A stretch of 62,339 bases of DNA from Desulfosporosinus sp. OT (lineage in GTDB: Bacteria; Bacillota; Desulfitobacteriia; Desulfitobacteriales; Desulfitobacteriaceae), in contig NZ_AGAF01000232.1 of the NCBI RefSeq assembly GCF_000224515.1, positions 1 through 62,339 on the forward strand, in the 5' to 3' direction. Shown here in pieces: positions 6,697-18,328 of this stretch. Within the stretch, counting starts at the first letter, position 1; every line of letters begins with the position of its first letter. The notes beneath the pieces are model-generated. The model searched no databases and was not told where the DNA came from. It saw only the letters and a list, made by a program, of their open reading frames with translations. The position numbers and the translations under genes are program-made.

Positions 6697-7167
6697 TTAA
6701 TATGCTTTATTACGATCTCTTAAAGCTCGCTCAATATCACGTTTACCTTCACGTTCGGCAAGAGATTGCCGCTTGTCGTAATTTTTCTTTCCTTGCCCAA
6801 CCGCCAATTCAACTTTAGCCAAGCCTTTCTTTAAATAAATTTTAATTGGTATGAGAGTTAAGCCTTGCAACTGAATTTTTCCGACTAATTTATTAATTTC
6901 AGCACGGTGCAGTAATAATTTACGCGGTCGCAAGGGATCATGGTTAAAGCGATTTCCTTGTTCGTAAGGGCTGATATGCATCTGATGAACCCAGACTTCG
7001 CCATCGTTCAAACGAGCATAACTGTCTTTCAAATTCACTTTCCCGTTACGGATGGATTTTATTTCTGTCCCGGTAAGGATGATTCCTGCCTCAACTCTAT
7101 CTTCAATAAAATAATCATGGAAGGCTTTGCGATTTTCTGAGACAATTTTAATCCCCTCGTGAGACAT
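6697..7167 (-). CDS. smpB: SsrA-binding protein SmpB
   Basis: The 156-residue protein has the SmpB core ([40 protein letters not shown]) and the basic C-terminal tail [26 protein letters not shown] that enters the mRNA channel during trans-translation. It binds tmRNA and delivers it to stalled ribosomes. Its gene lies next to ssrA, as in many Firmicutes, and is transcribed toward it with 162 nt between. Confidence 0.97.
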   Translation of the reverse strand: MSHEGIKIVSENRKAFHDYFIEDRVEAGIILTGTEIKSIRNGKVNLKDSYARLNDGEVWVHQMHISPYEQGNRFNHDPLRPRKLLLHRAEINKLVGKIQLQGLTLIPIKIYLKKGLAKVELAVGQGKKNYDKRQSLAEREGKRDIERALRDRNKAY

Positions 7168-7415
7168 AGTATTCCTCCTCTCCTTAGAATTTTAGTATAC
7201 CACAAATTACCTTATATATCCAAAATAACCTTGTGGATTTCTACTCATACACATTTCAATCCATCTCTTTTTATAATAGAACTTTTTCTAATCCTTTTTT
7301 CTTAGTACCTTTCTCCAAAAGCTAATCAAATAATTGTATTCCAATATTATTATAATGCTTCCGAAATGCTTTTAACTTGCCAATGATTTTACTCTTTCGC
7401 CCTAAACTGTAAAGG

Positions 7416-8189
7416 TTAAAGCTTTATCGAATCCAATCCTTGGAGAAATTCATGAACTTTTAGAGCAACCTCTTCCCGTTCCGGCCCGAGCGTTAAAATA
7501 TGTCCAGATTTTCCCCAATTAAGAACCTCCGGCTTTATCTGCTGCATTTCATTCTTAATAATTTGGACGCTGATGGGGTTAACTGTAAGATCCTTATCGC
7601 TTTGCATCAATAATGTTGGGCACGTAATCTCCTTTAGATTACGTCGCACCTTGCGAATTGCCCTGTTCAGAGAAATCAGAGCATCCACTGGGATCCTCTC
7701 ATAGACAAAACGTTCATTTTCCAGCTGAGAGGCTAATCCTAAGTAATGCTTCTTCGGCTTTCTTACAAACGTTTTGAAAGGCCGAATAAGTCGGACATAT
7801 CTGGTTCGCTGGTTAACCAGCACCATCGGTGCGTTCATGGAAACAATCCCCTCGGTCAAACCCAGAGTAGCCAGATGAAGTGCTAACAATCCCCCCATAG
7901 AAAGACCAACGACAATCACTGTCTGACAAGACTTTCTCAGTTCCCTTACCCCAGCTTCCGCATCTTTAACCCAGTCCTCCCACTGTGTTTTGGCCATCTC
8001 TTCCGGAGTCGTTCCATGCCCTGAAAGTCGTATCCCCAGAACCGACCACCCAAATTTAGCTAACCGTTCACCGATCAAGCGCATTTCCGAAGGAGATCCT
8101 GAAAACCCATGAATTAGTAAGCACCCAACATGGTTTCCTGGGAAATTAAAGGGCTCAAGTAAGCGTTTTGTTGGTTCAACCAAAACCAT
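7416..8189 (-). CDS. Carboxylesterase / alpha-beta hydrolase (Est-type)
   Basis: The 257-residue hydrolase shows the oxyanion motif HGFSGSPSEM, the nucleophile elbow GLSMGG, an acid in QSDKDLTVNP and the catalytic His in SGHILTLG. This pattern matches the short-chain carboxylesterase Est30 / monoacylglycerol-lipase group often found between secG and rnr/smpB in Firmicutes. The ATG at 8189 is chosen because AAGGAAAGCAGGG precedes it; a GTG at 8240 falls in the tail of a hairpin. No rnr (RNase R) gene is present between it and smpB, where many relatives have one. Confidence 0.88.
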   Translation of the reverse strand: MVLVEPTKRLLEPFNFPGNHVGCLLIHGFSGSPSEMRLIGERLAKFGWSVLGIRLSGHGTTPEEMAKTQWEDWVKDAEAGVRELRKSCQTVIVVGLSMGGLLALHLATLGLTEGIVSMNAPMVLVNQRTRYVRLIRPFKTFVRKPKKHYLGLASQLENERFVYERIPVDALISLNRAIRKVRRNLKEITCPTLLMQSDKDLTVNPISVQIIKNEMQQIKPEVLNWGKSGHILTLGPEREEVALKVHEFLQGLDSIKL

Positions 8190-8243
8190 CCCTGCTTTCC
8201 TTTTCGAAGCCTGTCTTCGAAAAGTCTTGGATAATAGCACGAA

Positions 8244-8269
8244 AGGGGCACCTCATTTGAAGTGCCCCT
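8244..8269 (-). terminator. Hairpin after secG
   Basis: AGGGGCAC (8269-8262, minus strand) pairs with GTGCCCCT (8251-8244) around a 10-nt loop, followed by TTTC. It is a weak terminator or attenuator between secG and the esterase gene. Confidence 0.5.
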
Positions 8270-8316
8270 CTTGATTGACATTATAACTGGAAAAATAGAG
8301 CATTGATCAGGTTTTA

Positions 8317-8541
8317 CTATTTAAGGATAGCTAGACCTAAAGAACTCAGCAAAAATACACCCGCTAAAACGGCCGTAAGTTTCGCGAACAATTCATCCAT
8401 ACCTTTCTTTTTCCCAAACACTGATTCGCCAGCCCCTGCAATCGCACCTGACAACCCAGCACTCCTTCCAGACTGAAGCAATACCGTCGCAATGAGTCCT
8501 ATAGAGCTAAGGACCAAAAGTATAACCAAAGCAATTACCAA
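8317..8541 (-). CDS. secG: Preprotein translocase subunit SecG
   Basis: This small membrane protein has two hydrophobic segments (VIALVILLVLSSIGLIATVLL and LAVLAG-type segment near the C-terminus) flanking the conserved LLQSGRSAGLSGAIAGAGE loop. It is the third SecYEG component. A TTG at 8541 fits AGGGAGTGAGTAAA spacing better than the GTG at 8550, which touches the GGGA; the start is therefore uncertain by three codons. It lies between eno and the esterase, the usual Firmicute order. Confidence 0.93.
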   Translation of the reverse strand: MVIALVILLVLSSIGLIATVLLQSGRSAGLSGAIAGAGESVFGKKKGMDELFAKLTAVLAGVFLLSSLGLAILK

Positions 8542-8670
8542 TTTACTCACTCCCTAAGGCAACCCTAGGTCACCATTCGATCAAACTACTACTTATTAAG
8601 TAATAGAACTATTCTAGCACATGCTTCAGCAAAACTCAAGAAACTTCAGGTTAAGTGAACTATCTCTGTT

Positions 8671-10014
<1,344 letters not shown>

Positions 10015-10065
10015 TTAACCCTTTAAATGGTTCAAAGAGTTTAAGCTGGTCTGGACTGCTTTAAT

Positions 10066-11613
10066 TTACGATTTAAGTAACGATTTCCCCGTCATTTCCT
10101 TCGGTACGGGAATATTGAGCAATTCGAGAATGGTGGACGCAACATCACACAAAGCGCCGCCTTCTCGTAGCAGTTGCCCTTTGAACGTATCATTAACCAA
10201 AATGAACGGTACTAAATTTGTGGAGTGGGCCGTCAACGGAAGCTTCGTCTGGGGATCCACTTTTTCTTCAGCATTCCCATGATCAGCTGTTATAAGGAGG
10301 GTCCCGCCCACTTTTTGCAACTCATCACAAATCTCGCCTAAACATTTGTCGACCGCCTCCACGGCTTTAACTGTTGCCTCGAATACGCCAGTATGTCCAA
10401 CCATATCCGGGTTGGCAAAGTTAAGAATGATCACATCATATGTAGTTTTCCTCAGTTGCTCTAGGAGTGTTCGCGTTAATTCTGGGGCACTCATCTCAGG
10501 CTGGAGGTTATATGTCGAAACTTTGGGTGAAGGAATGAGAATTCGTTCTTCGCCCGGATCAGATTCTTCAATTCCGCCATTAAAAAAGAACGTCACATGC
10601 GCATACTTTTCAGTTTCTGCAATCCGTAATTGCTTTAATCCATGTTGTGAAAGAACTTCTCCCAACGTATTTTTCAAGTTCTGTTGCGGGAACGCAATCG
10701 GTGCGCAGATTGTGTCCTCATATGAAGTCATACACACAAAGTGGACACGCGGGTGAACTGGGCATTCAAACCCTGTAACTTCATCGTCTACGAAGGCATG
10801 AGCAATTTCCCGCGCCCGATCTGAGCGGAAGTTAAAGAAGAGTACACTGTCCCCCTCTTGAATAGTGCCCACTGGTTTCCCCTCTTCATCGACAATCACC
10901 GTTGGGAGCACGAATTCATCCGTCACGCGCACATCATAGGAACTCTCTACCGCAGCTAAAGCACTAGCGGCGCATTTTCCTTCGCCCAAAGCCAAGGCTC
11001 GGTAGCCTTTCTCTAAACGTTCCCAGCGATGGTCTCGATCCATCACATAATAACGGCCACTTACCGAAGCGAGTTTGCCAATCCCCAGATCACTAAGTTT
11101 CTGTTCGAGTTGAGCGATATAAAGTTTGGCACTCTGCGGTAGAACATCGCGGCCATCGAGAATAGCATGGACATATACTTTCTCTAACCCCTGTTCCTTT
11201 GCCATCTCTAAAAGGGCAAATAGGTGCTCTATATGAGAATGGACTCCTCCGTCAGAGAGTAAGCCTAAAAGGTGGAAGGCCTTATTATCGAGACGGGCAT
11301 GATTCATAGCTTCGACTAGGACGGGATTCTTAAGTAACGTTCCATCTTCAATCGCTTTAAAGATCCGGGTTAACTCTTGATAGACGACCCGGCCTGCCCC
11401 CATATTCAAGTGTCCAACTTCAGAATTTCCCATTTGGCCCTTTGGTAGCCCCACGGCCTCCCCTGATGCCTTCAGGGTGGTGTGGGGGTATGCATTTTCC
11501 AAGCGCTGAAAGTTGGGCAAATTCGCCTGGGCAATGGCGTTTCCTTCGGTGACCTCGCGATGACCCCACCCATCCAAAATCATCAGCAGAACTGGTTTGG
11601 CAACCTCCATCAT
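10066..11613 (-). CDS. gpmI: 2,3-bisphosphoglycerate-independent phosphoglycerate mutase
   Basis: The 515-residue Mn-dependent alkaline-phosphatase-superfamily enzyme interconverts 3- and 2-phosphoglycerate. Visible motifs are LMILDGWGHRE (metal ligand Asp), GNSEVGHLNMGAGR (phosphorylated Ser), and TADHGNAE with the second metal cluster. Its ATG overlaps the tpiA stop by one base, so the two are translationally coupled. Length is normal for the family (about 510). Confidence 0.98.
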   Translation of the reverse strand: MMEVAKPVLLMILDGWGHREVTEGNAIAQANLPNFQRLENAYPHTTLKASGEAVGLPKGQMGNSEVGHLNMGAGRVVYQELTRIFKAIEDGTLLKNPVLVEAMNHARLDNKAFHLLGLLSDGGVHSHIEHLFALLEMAKEQGLEKVYVHAILDGRDVLPQSAKLYIAQLEQKLSDLGIGKLASVSGRYYVMDRDHRWERLEKGYRALALGEGKCAASALAAVESSYDVRVTDEFVLPTVIVDEEGKPVGTIQEGDSVLFFNFRSDRAREIAHAFVDDEVTGFECPVHPRVHFVCMTSYEDTICAPIAFPQQNLKNTLGEVLSQHGLKQLRIAETEKYAHVTFFFNGGIEESDPGEERILIPSPKVSTYNLQPEMSAPELTRTLLEQLRKTTYDVIILNFANPDMVGHTGVFEATVKAVEAVDKCLGEICDELQKVGGTLLITADHGNAEEKVDPQTKLPLTAHSTNLVPFILVNDTFKGQLLREGGALCDVASTILELLNIPVPKEMTGKSLLKS

Positions 11614-12398
11614 TATATCCCTTCCACGCGCGCTACAGGAGAACCCGCGTTAAATATTAGTTTAGCAAAACTTTGAGGATCAAGGCTTGCTCCACCTACC
11701 AAAGCACCGTCAACATCCGACTCGGTCATTAGCTCGGCTATGTTTTCCGCTTTGACACTTCCACCGTAGAGAATGGGTACTTTTTCGGCGGCAGACCCCA
11801 TGAGACCAGTCAAGGTGGTCCGGATTGCTGCACACATTTCTTGGGCATCTTTACTAGAAGCTGTTTTCCCAGTGCCAATCGCCCAGATCGGCTCATAAGC
11901 CACGACTATTCGGTTTAGCTCCTCTGGAGGTAAGCCAGCAAGAGCACGAGATACCTGACCCTGGACCTTCTCAGCTGCTTTTCCTTCTTCACGGATGTTC
12001 AGATTTTCCCCGACACAAAGGATCGGCTTAAGTCCTACAGCCAACGCTTTCTGCAACTTCTTCGCAATCGCTTCATCTGTTTCTCCGAACAGCTCGCGCC
12101 GTTCAGAGTGGCCAAGTATGACATATGTGCAGGCGACATCCAGCAGCATTTGAGCAGATATCTCTCCAGTGTAGGCCCCTTGGTCTGCCCAGGACATGTT
12201 TTGGGCCCCCAGGTGCACAATACTTTCTTCTAATTCATTTTTCAAGGGATAAAGTGCTGTAAAGGGTGCACACAGGATAATGTCAAGATCTGTAACATCC
12301 TTAACCTCTTCCAAAAATTTTACTGCATAGTCCTCTGCCTCGCTGACAGTCTTATACATTTTCCAATTGCCAGCGATGATCGGTCGACGAGTTGCCAC
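11613..12398 (-). CDS. tpiA: Triosephosphate isomerase
   Basis: The 261-residue TIM barrel has NWKMYKT with the catalytic Lys, LGHSERR with the catalytic His, and VAYEPIWAIGTGK with the catalytic Glu. It interconverts dihydroxyacetone phosphate and glyceraldehyde 3-phosphate. The start is a GTG preceded by GGAGGAATAAAAA. It also receives the DHAP formed by the GlpABC dehydrogenase encoded 8 kb away. Confidence 0.98.
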   Translation of the reverse strand: MATRRPIIAGNWKMYKTVSEAEDYAVKFLEEVKDVTDLDIILCAPFTALYPLKNELEESIVHLGAQNMSWADQGAYTGEISAQMLLDVACTYVILGHSERRELFGETDEAIAKKLQKALAVGLKPILCVGENLNIREEGKAAEKVQGQVSRALAGLPPEELNRIVVAYEPIWAIGTGKTASSKDAQEMCAAIRTTLTGLMGSAAEKVPILYGGSVKAENIAELMTESDVDGALVGGASLDPQSFAKLIFNAGSPVARVEGI

Positions 12399-12554
12399 TT
12401 TTTATTCCTCCACTTCATAATCCGAGGTCATTACAAGGTTCGAGGCGCAATATCTGATCTTCAGACCTCCCTGACCTCCAAACTATACTTCACCTCTAGA
12501 ATCTACCTTCAAAATGTAACTTTAACCTTCAATTTACGAGTATCCTGCCTTGAC

Positions 12555-13742
12555 TTATGCTTTATCCTGAAGGGCAGCAACGCCAGGCAATACTTTCCCT
12601 TCCAGAAATTCAAGTGAGGCACCACCCCCTGTTGAAATATGGGTCATTCGGTCCGCAACGCCCATTTTTTCTACGGCTGCCACAGAATCCCCGCCACCAA
12701 CAATCGTGATCCCCCCACAGGAGGCAACTGCCTGCGCAACGCCCTCTGTTCCTTTAGCAAAAGCATCCATTTCAAAAACGCCCATCGGGCCGTTCCAGAT
12801 CACCGTCCGAGCCGTCGAAATACGAGCCTCAAACTTCGCGGCGCTCGCCTGACCTATATCTAAAGCCATTTCATCGTCTAGAATCTCTGACACACTTACC
12901 GTACGGTGTGGGGCATCGGCCGCAAAGGCTTTGGCCACCACCACATCGATTGGCAATTCTAATTCCACGCCTTTTGCTTTGGCTTTTTCGATAAGTTGTT
13001 TTGCCAAATCCACTTTATCCTCTTCGAGAAGAGATTTTCCCACATTATAACCTTGAGCTTTCAGAAACGTATTCGCCATGCCTCCGCCTATGATTAATGC
13101 ATCGACCTTTGCCAGGAGGTTTTCAATCACGCCAATCTTATCGCTCACTTTGGCACCGCCGATAATGGCCACAAAGGGACGTTCCGGCCTTTCCAAAGCA
13201 TTACCCATAAATTCAACTTCTTTTTGCATAAGTAAACCCGCCACGGCTGGTATATAATGGGTAACCCCTTCAGTTGACGCATGAGCACGATGGGCAGTTC
13301 CGAAAGCATCATTGACAAACAGGTCGGCGAGTGCAGACATGTCACGGGCAAACGCAGGGTCGTTTTTCTCTTCCTCCGCATGGAAACGGACATTTTCCAA
13401 CAATAGAACCTGCCCATCTTGCAGCTTGCTAACGGCTTCTGCAGCCACTGTCCCGACACAGTCTCCAACAAGACTCACGTTTTGTCCCAACTTTTCGCTC
13501 AAACGTTGAGCTACTGAATCTAAAGAATACTTCGGATTGACCTGGCCTTTAGGACGGCCCAGGTGAGATGCCAAAATCACACGAGCACCTTGTTGGACGA
13601 GATATTCTATTGTAGGCAGAGAGGCTCGTATGCGCGTATCATCCGTTATCTGTCGCTGCTCGTCCAGAGGTACGTTAAAGTCCGCTCGAACAAGAACGCG
13701 TTTTCCCTGCACCTCGACATCATTTACACTCTTTTTGTTCAT
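12555..13742 (-). CDS. pgk: Phosphoglycerate kinase
   Basis: The 395-residue two-domain kinase has [12 protein letters not shown], the ASHLGRPKG substrate loop, LLENVRFH, and the C-terminal nucleotide loop [11 protein letters not shown] and [13 protein letters not shown]. It makes ATP and 3-phosphoglycerate from 1,3-bisphosphoglycerate. A 156-nt gap separates it from tpiA; no terminator is visible there, so co-transcription is likely. Confidence 0.98.
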   Translation of the reverse strand: MNKKSVNDVEVQGKRVLVRADFNVPLDEQRQITDDTRIRASLPTIEYLVQQGARVILASHLGRPKGQVNPKYSLDSVAQRLSEKLGQNVSLVGDCVGTVAAEAVSKLQDGQVLLLENVRFHAEEEKNDPAFARDMSALADLFVNDAFGTAHRAHASTEGVTHYIPAVAGLLMQKEVEFMGNALERPERPFVAIIGGAKVSDKIGVIENLLAKVDALIIGGGMANTFLKAQGYNVGKSLLEEDKVDLAKQLIEKAKAKGVELELPIDVVVAKAFAADAPHRTVSVSEILDDEMALDIGQASAAKFEARISTARTVIWNGPMGVFEMDAFAKGTEGVAQAVASCGGITIVGGGDSVAAVEKMGVADRMTHISTGGGASLEFLEGKVLPGVAALQDKA

Positions 13743-13958
13743 ACCAAAATCCCCTTTCCCGTTAGCTAGGGTTCGGATTGCACTCAGTTTGTTTTACTAT
13801 TTCTATAAATATACCTTAGTATACCGAGAAAAGAAACTTCCTACTCTCCCGAACTTTCAATCAATTGATCGGAGCAATTCTCTAGTTGAGAACGCTTTAT
13901 TCACTACTTCTCCATTAACCTGCGGTTTCCTGCCGGACAAGGCTTATTCCAGCCTATA

Positions 13959-15692
13959 TTACAAAATACTCACGGTTCCCTCATAAATAACTCCAGCAAG
14001 AGCATCTACCGTTATCCTCTGTCCCTCGGAAATTGTAGTCATAATTTCCGGCAAACCTATAATCGCCGGGATGCCATATTCTAAAGCCGCAATGGCGGCA
14101 TGAGATGTTAAACCAGATTCTTGAATGACTAATGCCCCAGCCAACGCTATGAGCGGAACATACCGAGCATCGGTGGCGCTAGCAACAAGAATGTCACCCT
14201 TGTTAAACGTATCATGCTCAGCTTGATGGACCATCCGGGCGGTCCCCATATATGATTTTCTCCCAATACCCTTCCCCTTGGCTAGTATCCCTCCTACCAC
14301 TTGGACTTTAATCATATTCGTCGTGCCAACCTTACCAACAGGAACCCCTGCCGTAATTACCACAATATCCCCTGTTCGAATGTATCCTTTATCTAATGCT
14401 GCCGTTACTGCTACTGACAATAACTGATCGGTTCCCGGGCTTTCCGGAACCACAAGCGGTTCTATCCCCCATTGTAACGCGAGCTTTCGAGCAACTTCCG
14501 GAAAAGGTGTAGCAGCTACTATAAGAGCTTGAGGACGATATTTAGAAATCATCCGCGCAGTGATACCGGATTGAGTGGGAGTTAAAATAGCCGTCGCGTT
14601 GAGGTCACCAGCGATACTGTAGCTGGCATAGCTAATGGACTCCGCGACATTAAGATGGGGATGGCGTGTTGCCTTAGTTTCTAAAAGTGTTGTTTCTGTT
14701 CGTTTAGCGATTTTATCCATCATGCGCACTGCTTCAATGGGGAATTGTCCGGCTGCTGTTTCGCCAGACAGCATAATGGCATCCGCTCCATCTAAGATGG
14801 CATTCGCAACATCACTGGTTTCCGCCCGAGTAGGCCGAGGTTGCCGGATCATAGAATCAAGCATTTGGGTTGCCACAATAACCGGCTTCCCGAGTAAGTT
14901 ACATTTTTGAATCATTTCCTTTTGATAAACTGGGACTTCTTCAACCGGGACTTCAACTCCCAAGTCTCCGCGCGCAACCATTAATCCATCGACAACTTCT
15001 AAAATAGAATCCAGATTGTTAATTCCTTCTTGACTTTCTATTTTAGCAATAATCTGAGCCGTTGCTCCCATTTCCTCGACAATTCTCCGCACCGCCAAGA
15101 TATCAGACGCTTTGCGAGTAAACGAGGCGGCAATAAAATCGATCCCCTGGGTAACACCGAAACGTATGTCTTCAATATCCTTTTCAGTCACTCCAGGTAA
15201 TCTAATCGAAACCCCAGGGACATTGACTCCCTTTTGTGATTTTAAGATACCACCATTACACACCCGCGTCTTAATCTCTTCTTGCTGTACCGAGATAACT
15301 TCCAGATCCAGCTGCCCGTCATCAATTAAAATATGTGTCCCGGGAACAACGTCTTGCCATAATTCTGGATAGGTTATTCCTACTCTTTCAGAGGAGCCCA
15401 TTGCAGATTTCGTATCTAAAATAAACTCCGCAGCATTAGTAAGTATAATTCCCGTCTCTGGCACCATACCTGTACGGATTTCTGGCCCTTTAGTATCAAG
15501 TAGGATGCCTAGATATTTTCCCGCCTGCGCAGCTTCTTCTTTTAAGGCGGAAATTCGCACGCCATGTTCTTCATGGGTTCCGTGGGAGAAATTCAACCGG
15601 GCAACATTCATCCCTGCCGTCAACAGCTGTTGGATTTTTTCTCTGGATTCGCTTGCAGGACCAATCGTACAAATAATTTTTGTCCTTCTCAT
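13959..15692 (-). CDS. pyk: Pyruvate kinase with C-terminal PEP-utilizer domain
   Basis: The 577-residue enzyme has the standard catalytic core (TKIICTIGPASES, LDTKGPEIRTG, IAKIESQEGINN) and a C-terminal extension of about 110 residues. The extension contains LTSHAAI, the mobile PEP-utilizing domain seen in Geobacillus and other Firmicute pyruvate kinases. The equivalent phosphohistidine position is present, but in pyruvate kinases this domain is thought to be structural or regulatory. The gene lies between glpP and pgk. Confidence 0.97.
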   Translation of the reverse strand: MRRTKIICTIGPASESREKIQQLLTAGMNVARLNFSHGTHEEHGVRISALKEEAAQAGKYLGILLDTKGPEIRTGMVPETGIILTNAAEFILDTKSAMGSSERVGITYPELWQDVVPGTHILIDDGQLDLEVISVQQEEIKTRVCNGGILKSQKGVNVPGVSIRLPGVTEKDIEDIRFGVTQGIDFIAASFTRKASDILAVRRIVEEMGATAQIIAKIESQEGINNLDSILEVVDGLMVARGDLGVEVPVEEVPVYQKEMIQKCNLLGKPVIVATQMLDSMIRQPRPTRAETSDVANAILDGADAIMLSGETAAGQFPIEAVRMMDKIAKRTETTLLETKATRHPHLNVAESISYASYSIAGDLNATAILTPTQSGITARMISKYRPQALIVAATPFPEVARKLALQWGIEPLVVPESPGTDQLLSVAVTAALDKGYIRTGDIVVITAGVPVGKVGTTNMIKVQVVGGILAKGKGIGRKSYMGTARMVHQAEHDTFNKGDILVASATDARYVPLIALAGALVIQESGLTSHAAIAALEYGIPAIIGLPEIMTTISEGQRITVDALAGVIYEGTVSIL

Positions 15693-15740
15693 TTCAGTAA
15701 CCTTCCTTATCCGTCCCTATAAACTGAGTTTTGAGTTTGC

Positions 15741-16313
15741 TTAGAAGTTCATATTCCATAAATGCCGCAAGCTTGTAGATACAGCATCGATCCCCTTGGA
15801 AACAGCAAGCCTTACGTCCTCTTCGGTTCTCAAGAGACCGCCACCGAGAACCGGCACGCCCAGAGCATCCTTCATTTCCTGAATTACAAACTGAGGAACG
15901 GTCGCGGGTAAGATTTCAACTGCATCGGGCTTTACCGCAGATGCCATCTTAATGCCTGTTTTGACTGACTCTGAATCTAAGACAAACAAGCGCTGAATAA
16001 CCACCATACCTTCTCCGCTGGCATATTTGACTAAGTTCGGTTTGGTCGTCACCAGACCACGTAGACCCATTCTGGCCAGGAGGTGTATCCCCGCTCTATC
16101 CTTGCCCGCTCCTTCCAGCATATCCAAGTGGACAAGTAAAACCTTATTATCAGCGTGAATCTTTTTTATGATGGAGGGTAGTACATTAATGTCTGCACCT
16201 AATAGAAAGATAGTACCAATATTGGGATGGTGGATTGCTTCATTTAGATCCTCTACCCTACGAATCGTTGCCCCAATTTTCTTGTCCAACATAACAGATT
16301 TCAAAAAATCCAT
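15741..16313 (-). CDS. glpP: Glycerol-3-phosphate-responsive antiterminator GlpP
   Basis: The 190-residue TIM-barrel-like protein matches GlpP: DINVLPSIIKKIH, LVHLDMLEGAGKDRAGI, LVTTKPNLVKYA, VEILPATVPQFV, PVLGGGLLRTEEDV. In Bacillus subtilis GlpP binds glycerol 3-phosphate and then leader mRNA of glpFK and glpD, preventing termination. Here it is placed between gap and pyk, 48 nt from pyk, not beside the glp genes. A suitable leader terminator lies upstream of glpF (26007-26067). Confidence 0.93.
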   Translation of the reverse strand: MDFLKSVMLDKKIGATIRRVEDLNEAIHHPNIGTIFLLGADINVLPSIIKKIHADNKVLLVHLDMLEGAGKDRAGIHLLARMGLRGLVTTKPNLVKYASGEGMVVIQRLFVLDSESVKTGIKMASAVKPDAVEILPATVPQFVIQEMKDALGVPVLGGGLLRTEEDVRLAVSKGIDAVSTSLRHLWNMNF

Positions 16314-16477
16314 TTTCCCATCCCCCTACTCCCCGTATAAAACGCCTAAATATCCATTTTTCTCATTGTCCTTATTATGCTAGAAACCATTAAGAACTAT
16401 CAGCCATATGCGAATACTTTTGTTAGAAAAACTTCTCACAGACTATCTCCCTGGCCTCTATTAAATAGGTCGGCAGC

Positions 16478-17488
16478 CTACAAGCCACTCCTGACTATCA
16501 ACTTGATTAAATCTAAAATACGGTTGGAATAACCCCATTCATTATCGTACCAAGTCAGCACTTTAACCATGCGCTCGCCCATCATCATTGTTGACAATCC
16601 ATCGACGATGGAGCTGGCTGGATTACCATTTAAGTCATGGGAAACGAAAGGTAATTCTGTGTACTCCAGATAACCCTTTAATTTACCTTCTGCCGCTTGG
16701 CGTAAAGTCGCGTTTATTTCTTCCTTACTAGTTGGCTTGCTTAGATTAGCTACAAAATCAACCAAAGAAACATTCGGTGTCGGGACCCTAACGGCCAATC
16801 CATTCATTCTACCTGCTAATTCAGGTATGACCAAGGTAACTGCTTTGGCTGCACCCGTGGTCGTCGGAATCATCGATTGATAGGCTGCTCGAGATCTCCG
16901 CCAATCCGAATGCTCCAGATCTAAAATACGTTGATCATTCGTAACCGAATGAGTCGTAGTCATCATCCCTTGCTCAATCCCAAAAGCATCCAATAAAACT
17001 TTGGCTACGGGAGCAAGACAGTTGGTTGTACAAGAAGCGTTCGAAATAACATGGTGCTGCAACGGATCATATTTATCATCATTAACTCCCATGACGATCG
17101 TAATATCTTCGTTCTTGGCCGGTGCAGAAATGACGACTTTTTTGGCCCCAGCCGTTAGGTGTTGAGCGGCGGCATCACGCTTTGTGAAGCGTCCAGTGGA
17201 CTCGATGACAATATCTACACCCATTTTACTCCAAGGCAAATCCGATGGACTTCTCTCGGCCAAAATTTCAATGGGTTTGCCATCAACGACCATCGTTTTC
17301 CCATCAATCTCAACTGAATTAGAAAGAATTCCATGAACCGAATCATACTTGAACAAATGTGCTAATAGATCTGGGCTTCCTAGATCATTGATGGCTACCA
17401 CTTCAAACGGAAGGGATTGCTTCAGAGCGGCTCGTAAGGTAAGCCGACCAATTCTACCAAAACCATTAATTGCTACACGAATACTCAT
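16478..17488 (-). CDS. gap: Glyceraldehyde-3-phosphate dehydrogenase (NAD type)
   Basis: The 336-residue enzyme has INGFGRIGRL, NDLGSPDLLAHLFKYDS (the Asp that selects NAD), the catalytic SNASCTTNCLAP and the C-terminal WYDNEWGYSNR. It is the first gene of the leftward glycolytic run. No cggR repressor gene is adjacent, unlike many Firmicutes. AGGAGG precedes the ATG. A palindrome GTGATCAC (17525-17532) sits about 37 nt upstream and could be an operator, but this is weak. Confidence 0.98.
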   Translation of the reverse strand: MSIRVAINGFGRIGRLTLRAALKQSLPFEVVAINDLGSPDLLAHLFKYDSVHGILSNSVEIDGKTMVVDGKPIEILAERSPSDLPWSKMGVDIVIESTGRFTKRDAAAQHLTAGAKKVVISAPAKNEDITIVMGVNDDKYDPLQHHVISNASCTTNCLAPVAKVLLDAFGIEQGMMTTTHSVTNDQRILDLEHSDWRRSRAAYQSMIPTTTGAAKAVTLVIPELAGRMNGLAVRVPTPNVSLVDFVANLSKPTSKEEINATLRQAAEGKLKGYLEYTELPFVSHDLNGNPASSIVDGLSTMMMGERMVKVLTWYDNEWGYSNRILDLIKLIVRSGL

Positions 17489-17638
17489 TAAAATAACCTC
17501 CTCTTATTTATCTGGATATAGTCTGTGATCACTAACTTATATAGAATAAAATCGTATCAATAATAACAATGTTTCCACTTTTCAAGAGAAATTGTTCCTC
17601 AATTACCGCCTTCGACCATTTCCTATGAAAAATACAAC

Positions 17639-17681
17639 CTCTAATAAAGTACTTCCGATTGGAACCACTTATCAGAGGTTA
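17639..17681 (-). terminator. Hairpin between the DJ-1/PfpI gene and gap
   Basis: On the minus strand AACCTCTGATAAGT pairs with ACTTTATTAGAGGTT (one or two mismatches), followed by GTATTTTTC. It lies about 95 nt after the DJ-1/PfpI stop and likely separates it from gap. Confidence 0.6.
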
Positions 17682-17772
17682 TCTCCTTTACTCCTAACCC
17701 ACTTTCAAATTTTAACCTTAATTATTATGGTGACTTTCTCAAGTACTCAATAAATATATTTCCCCAAATAAG

Positions 17773-18294
17773 TTAGCTGTTCCGCAAAACCCTGATAAAT
17801 TCCTTCATGTAAAAAGGTAAATCTAACGGTTTTCTGCTGGATACGATATTCCCATCCACAACAACTGGTTCATCACGCCATATTCCACCAGCATTGATCA
17901 TATCATCCTTTATTCCTGGCGTACTCGTTACCTGTTTGTCCTTTAAGATACCCGCCGAAGCCAGCACCCAACCTGCATGACAGATATGACCGATCGGTCT
18001 ACCCTTCTCATTCATGTATCTTACAATCTCAATGACTTCCGGAAATCGTCTCAATTTATCTGGCGCCCATCCCCCCGGAACAAGCAACGCATCATAGTCC
18101 TTATAATTTATATCCATAAAAGAATACTCAGATTTAGCCGGAATGCCATATTTGCCGGTATACGTTTCATTTGCTTTTTCTCCGGCTAAGTGAGTAACTA
18201 TCTCTTCCTCCATCAACCGTAGAATGGGATACCAAAGTTCTAGATCTTCAAAATTATGATCAATAAGACAGAGTACCTTAATTTCTCTTTTCAA
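17773..18294 (-). CDS. DJ-1/PfpI family protein
   Basis: The 173-residue protein has the class I glutamine-amidotransferase-like fold of PfpI/DJ-1: YDALLVPGGWAPDKLR, and the nucleophile-elbow GHICHAGW with Cys and the following His. Members include glyoxalase III-like and stress proteins; the substrate cannot be told. It is closely spaced after plsY (34 nt), so the two may be co-transcribed. Confidence 0.85.
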   Translation of the reverse strand: MKREIKVLCLIDHNFEDLELWYPILRLMEEEIVTHLAGEKANETYTGKYGIPAKSEYSFMDINYKDYDALLVPGGWAPDKLRRFPEVIEIVRYMNEKGRPIGHICHAGWVLASAGILKDKQVTSTPGIKDDMINAGGIWRDEPVVVDGNIVSSRKPLDLPFYMKEFIRVLRNS

Positions 18295-18328
18295 ATATAT
18301 TCACGTCTTTCCTGTTTAGGAGTGGGCC

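Noticed and set aside
17525-17532. GTGATCAC as a gap operator
   Set aside because: It is only 8 bp and occurs by chance often; no regulator gene is adjacent.
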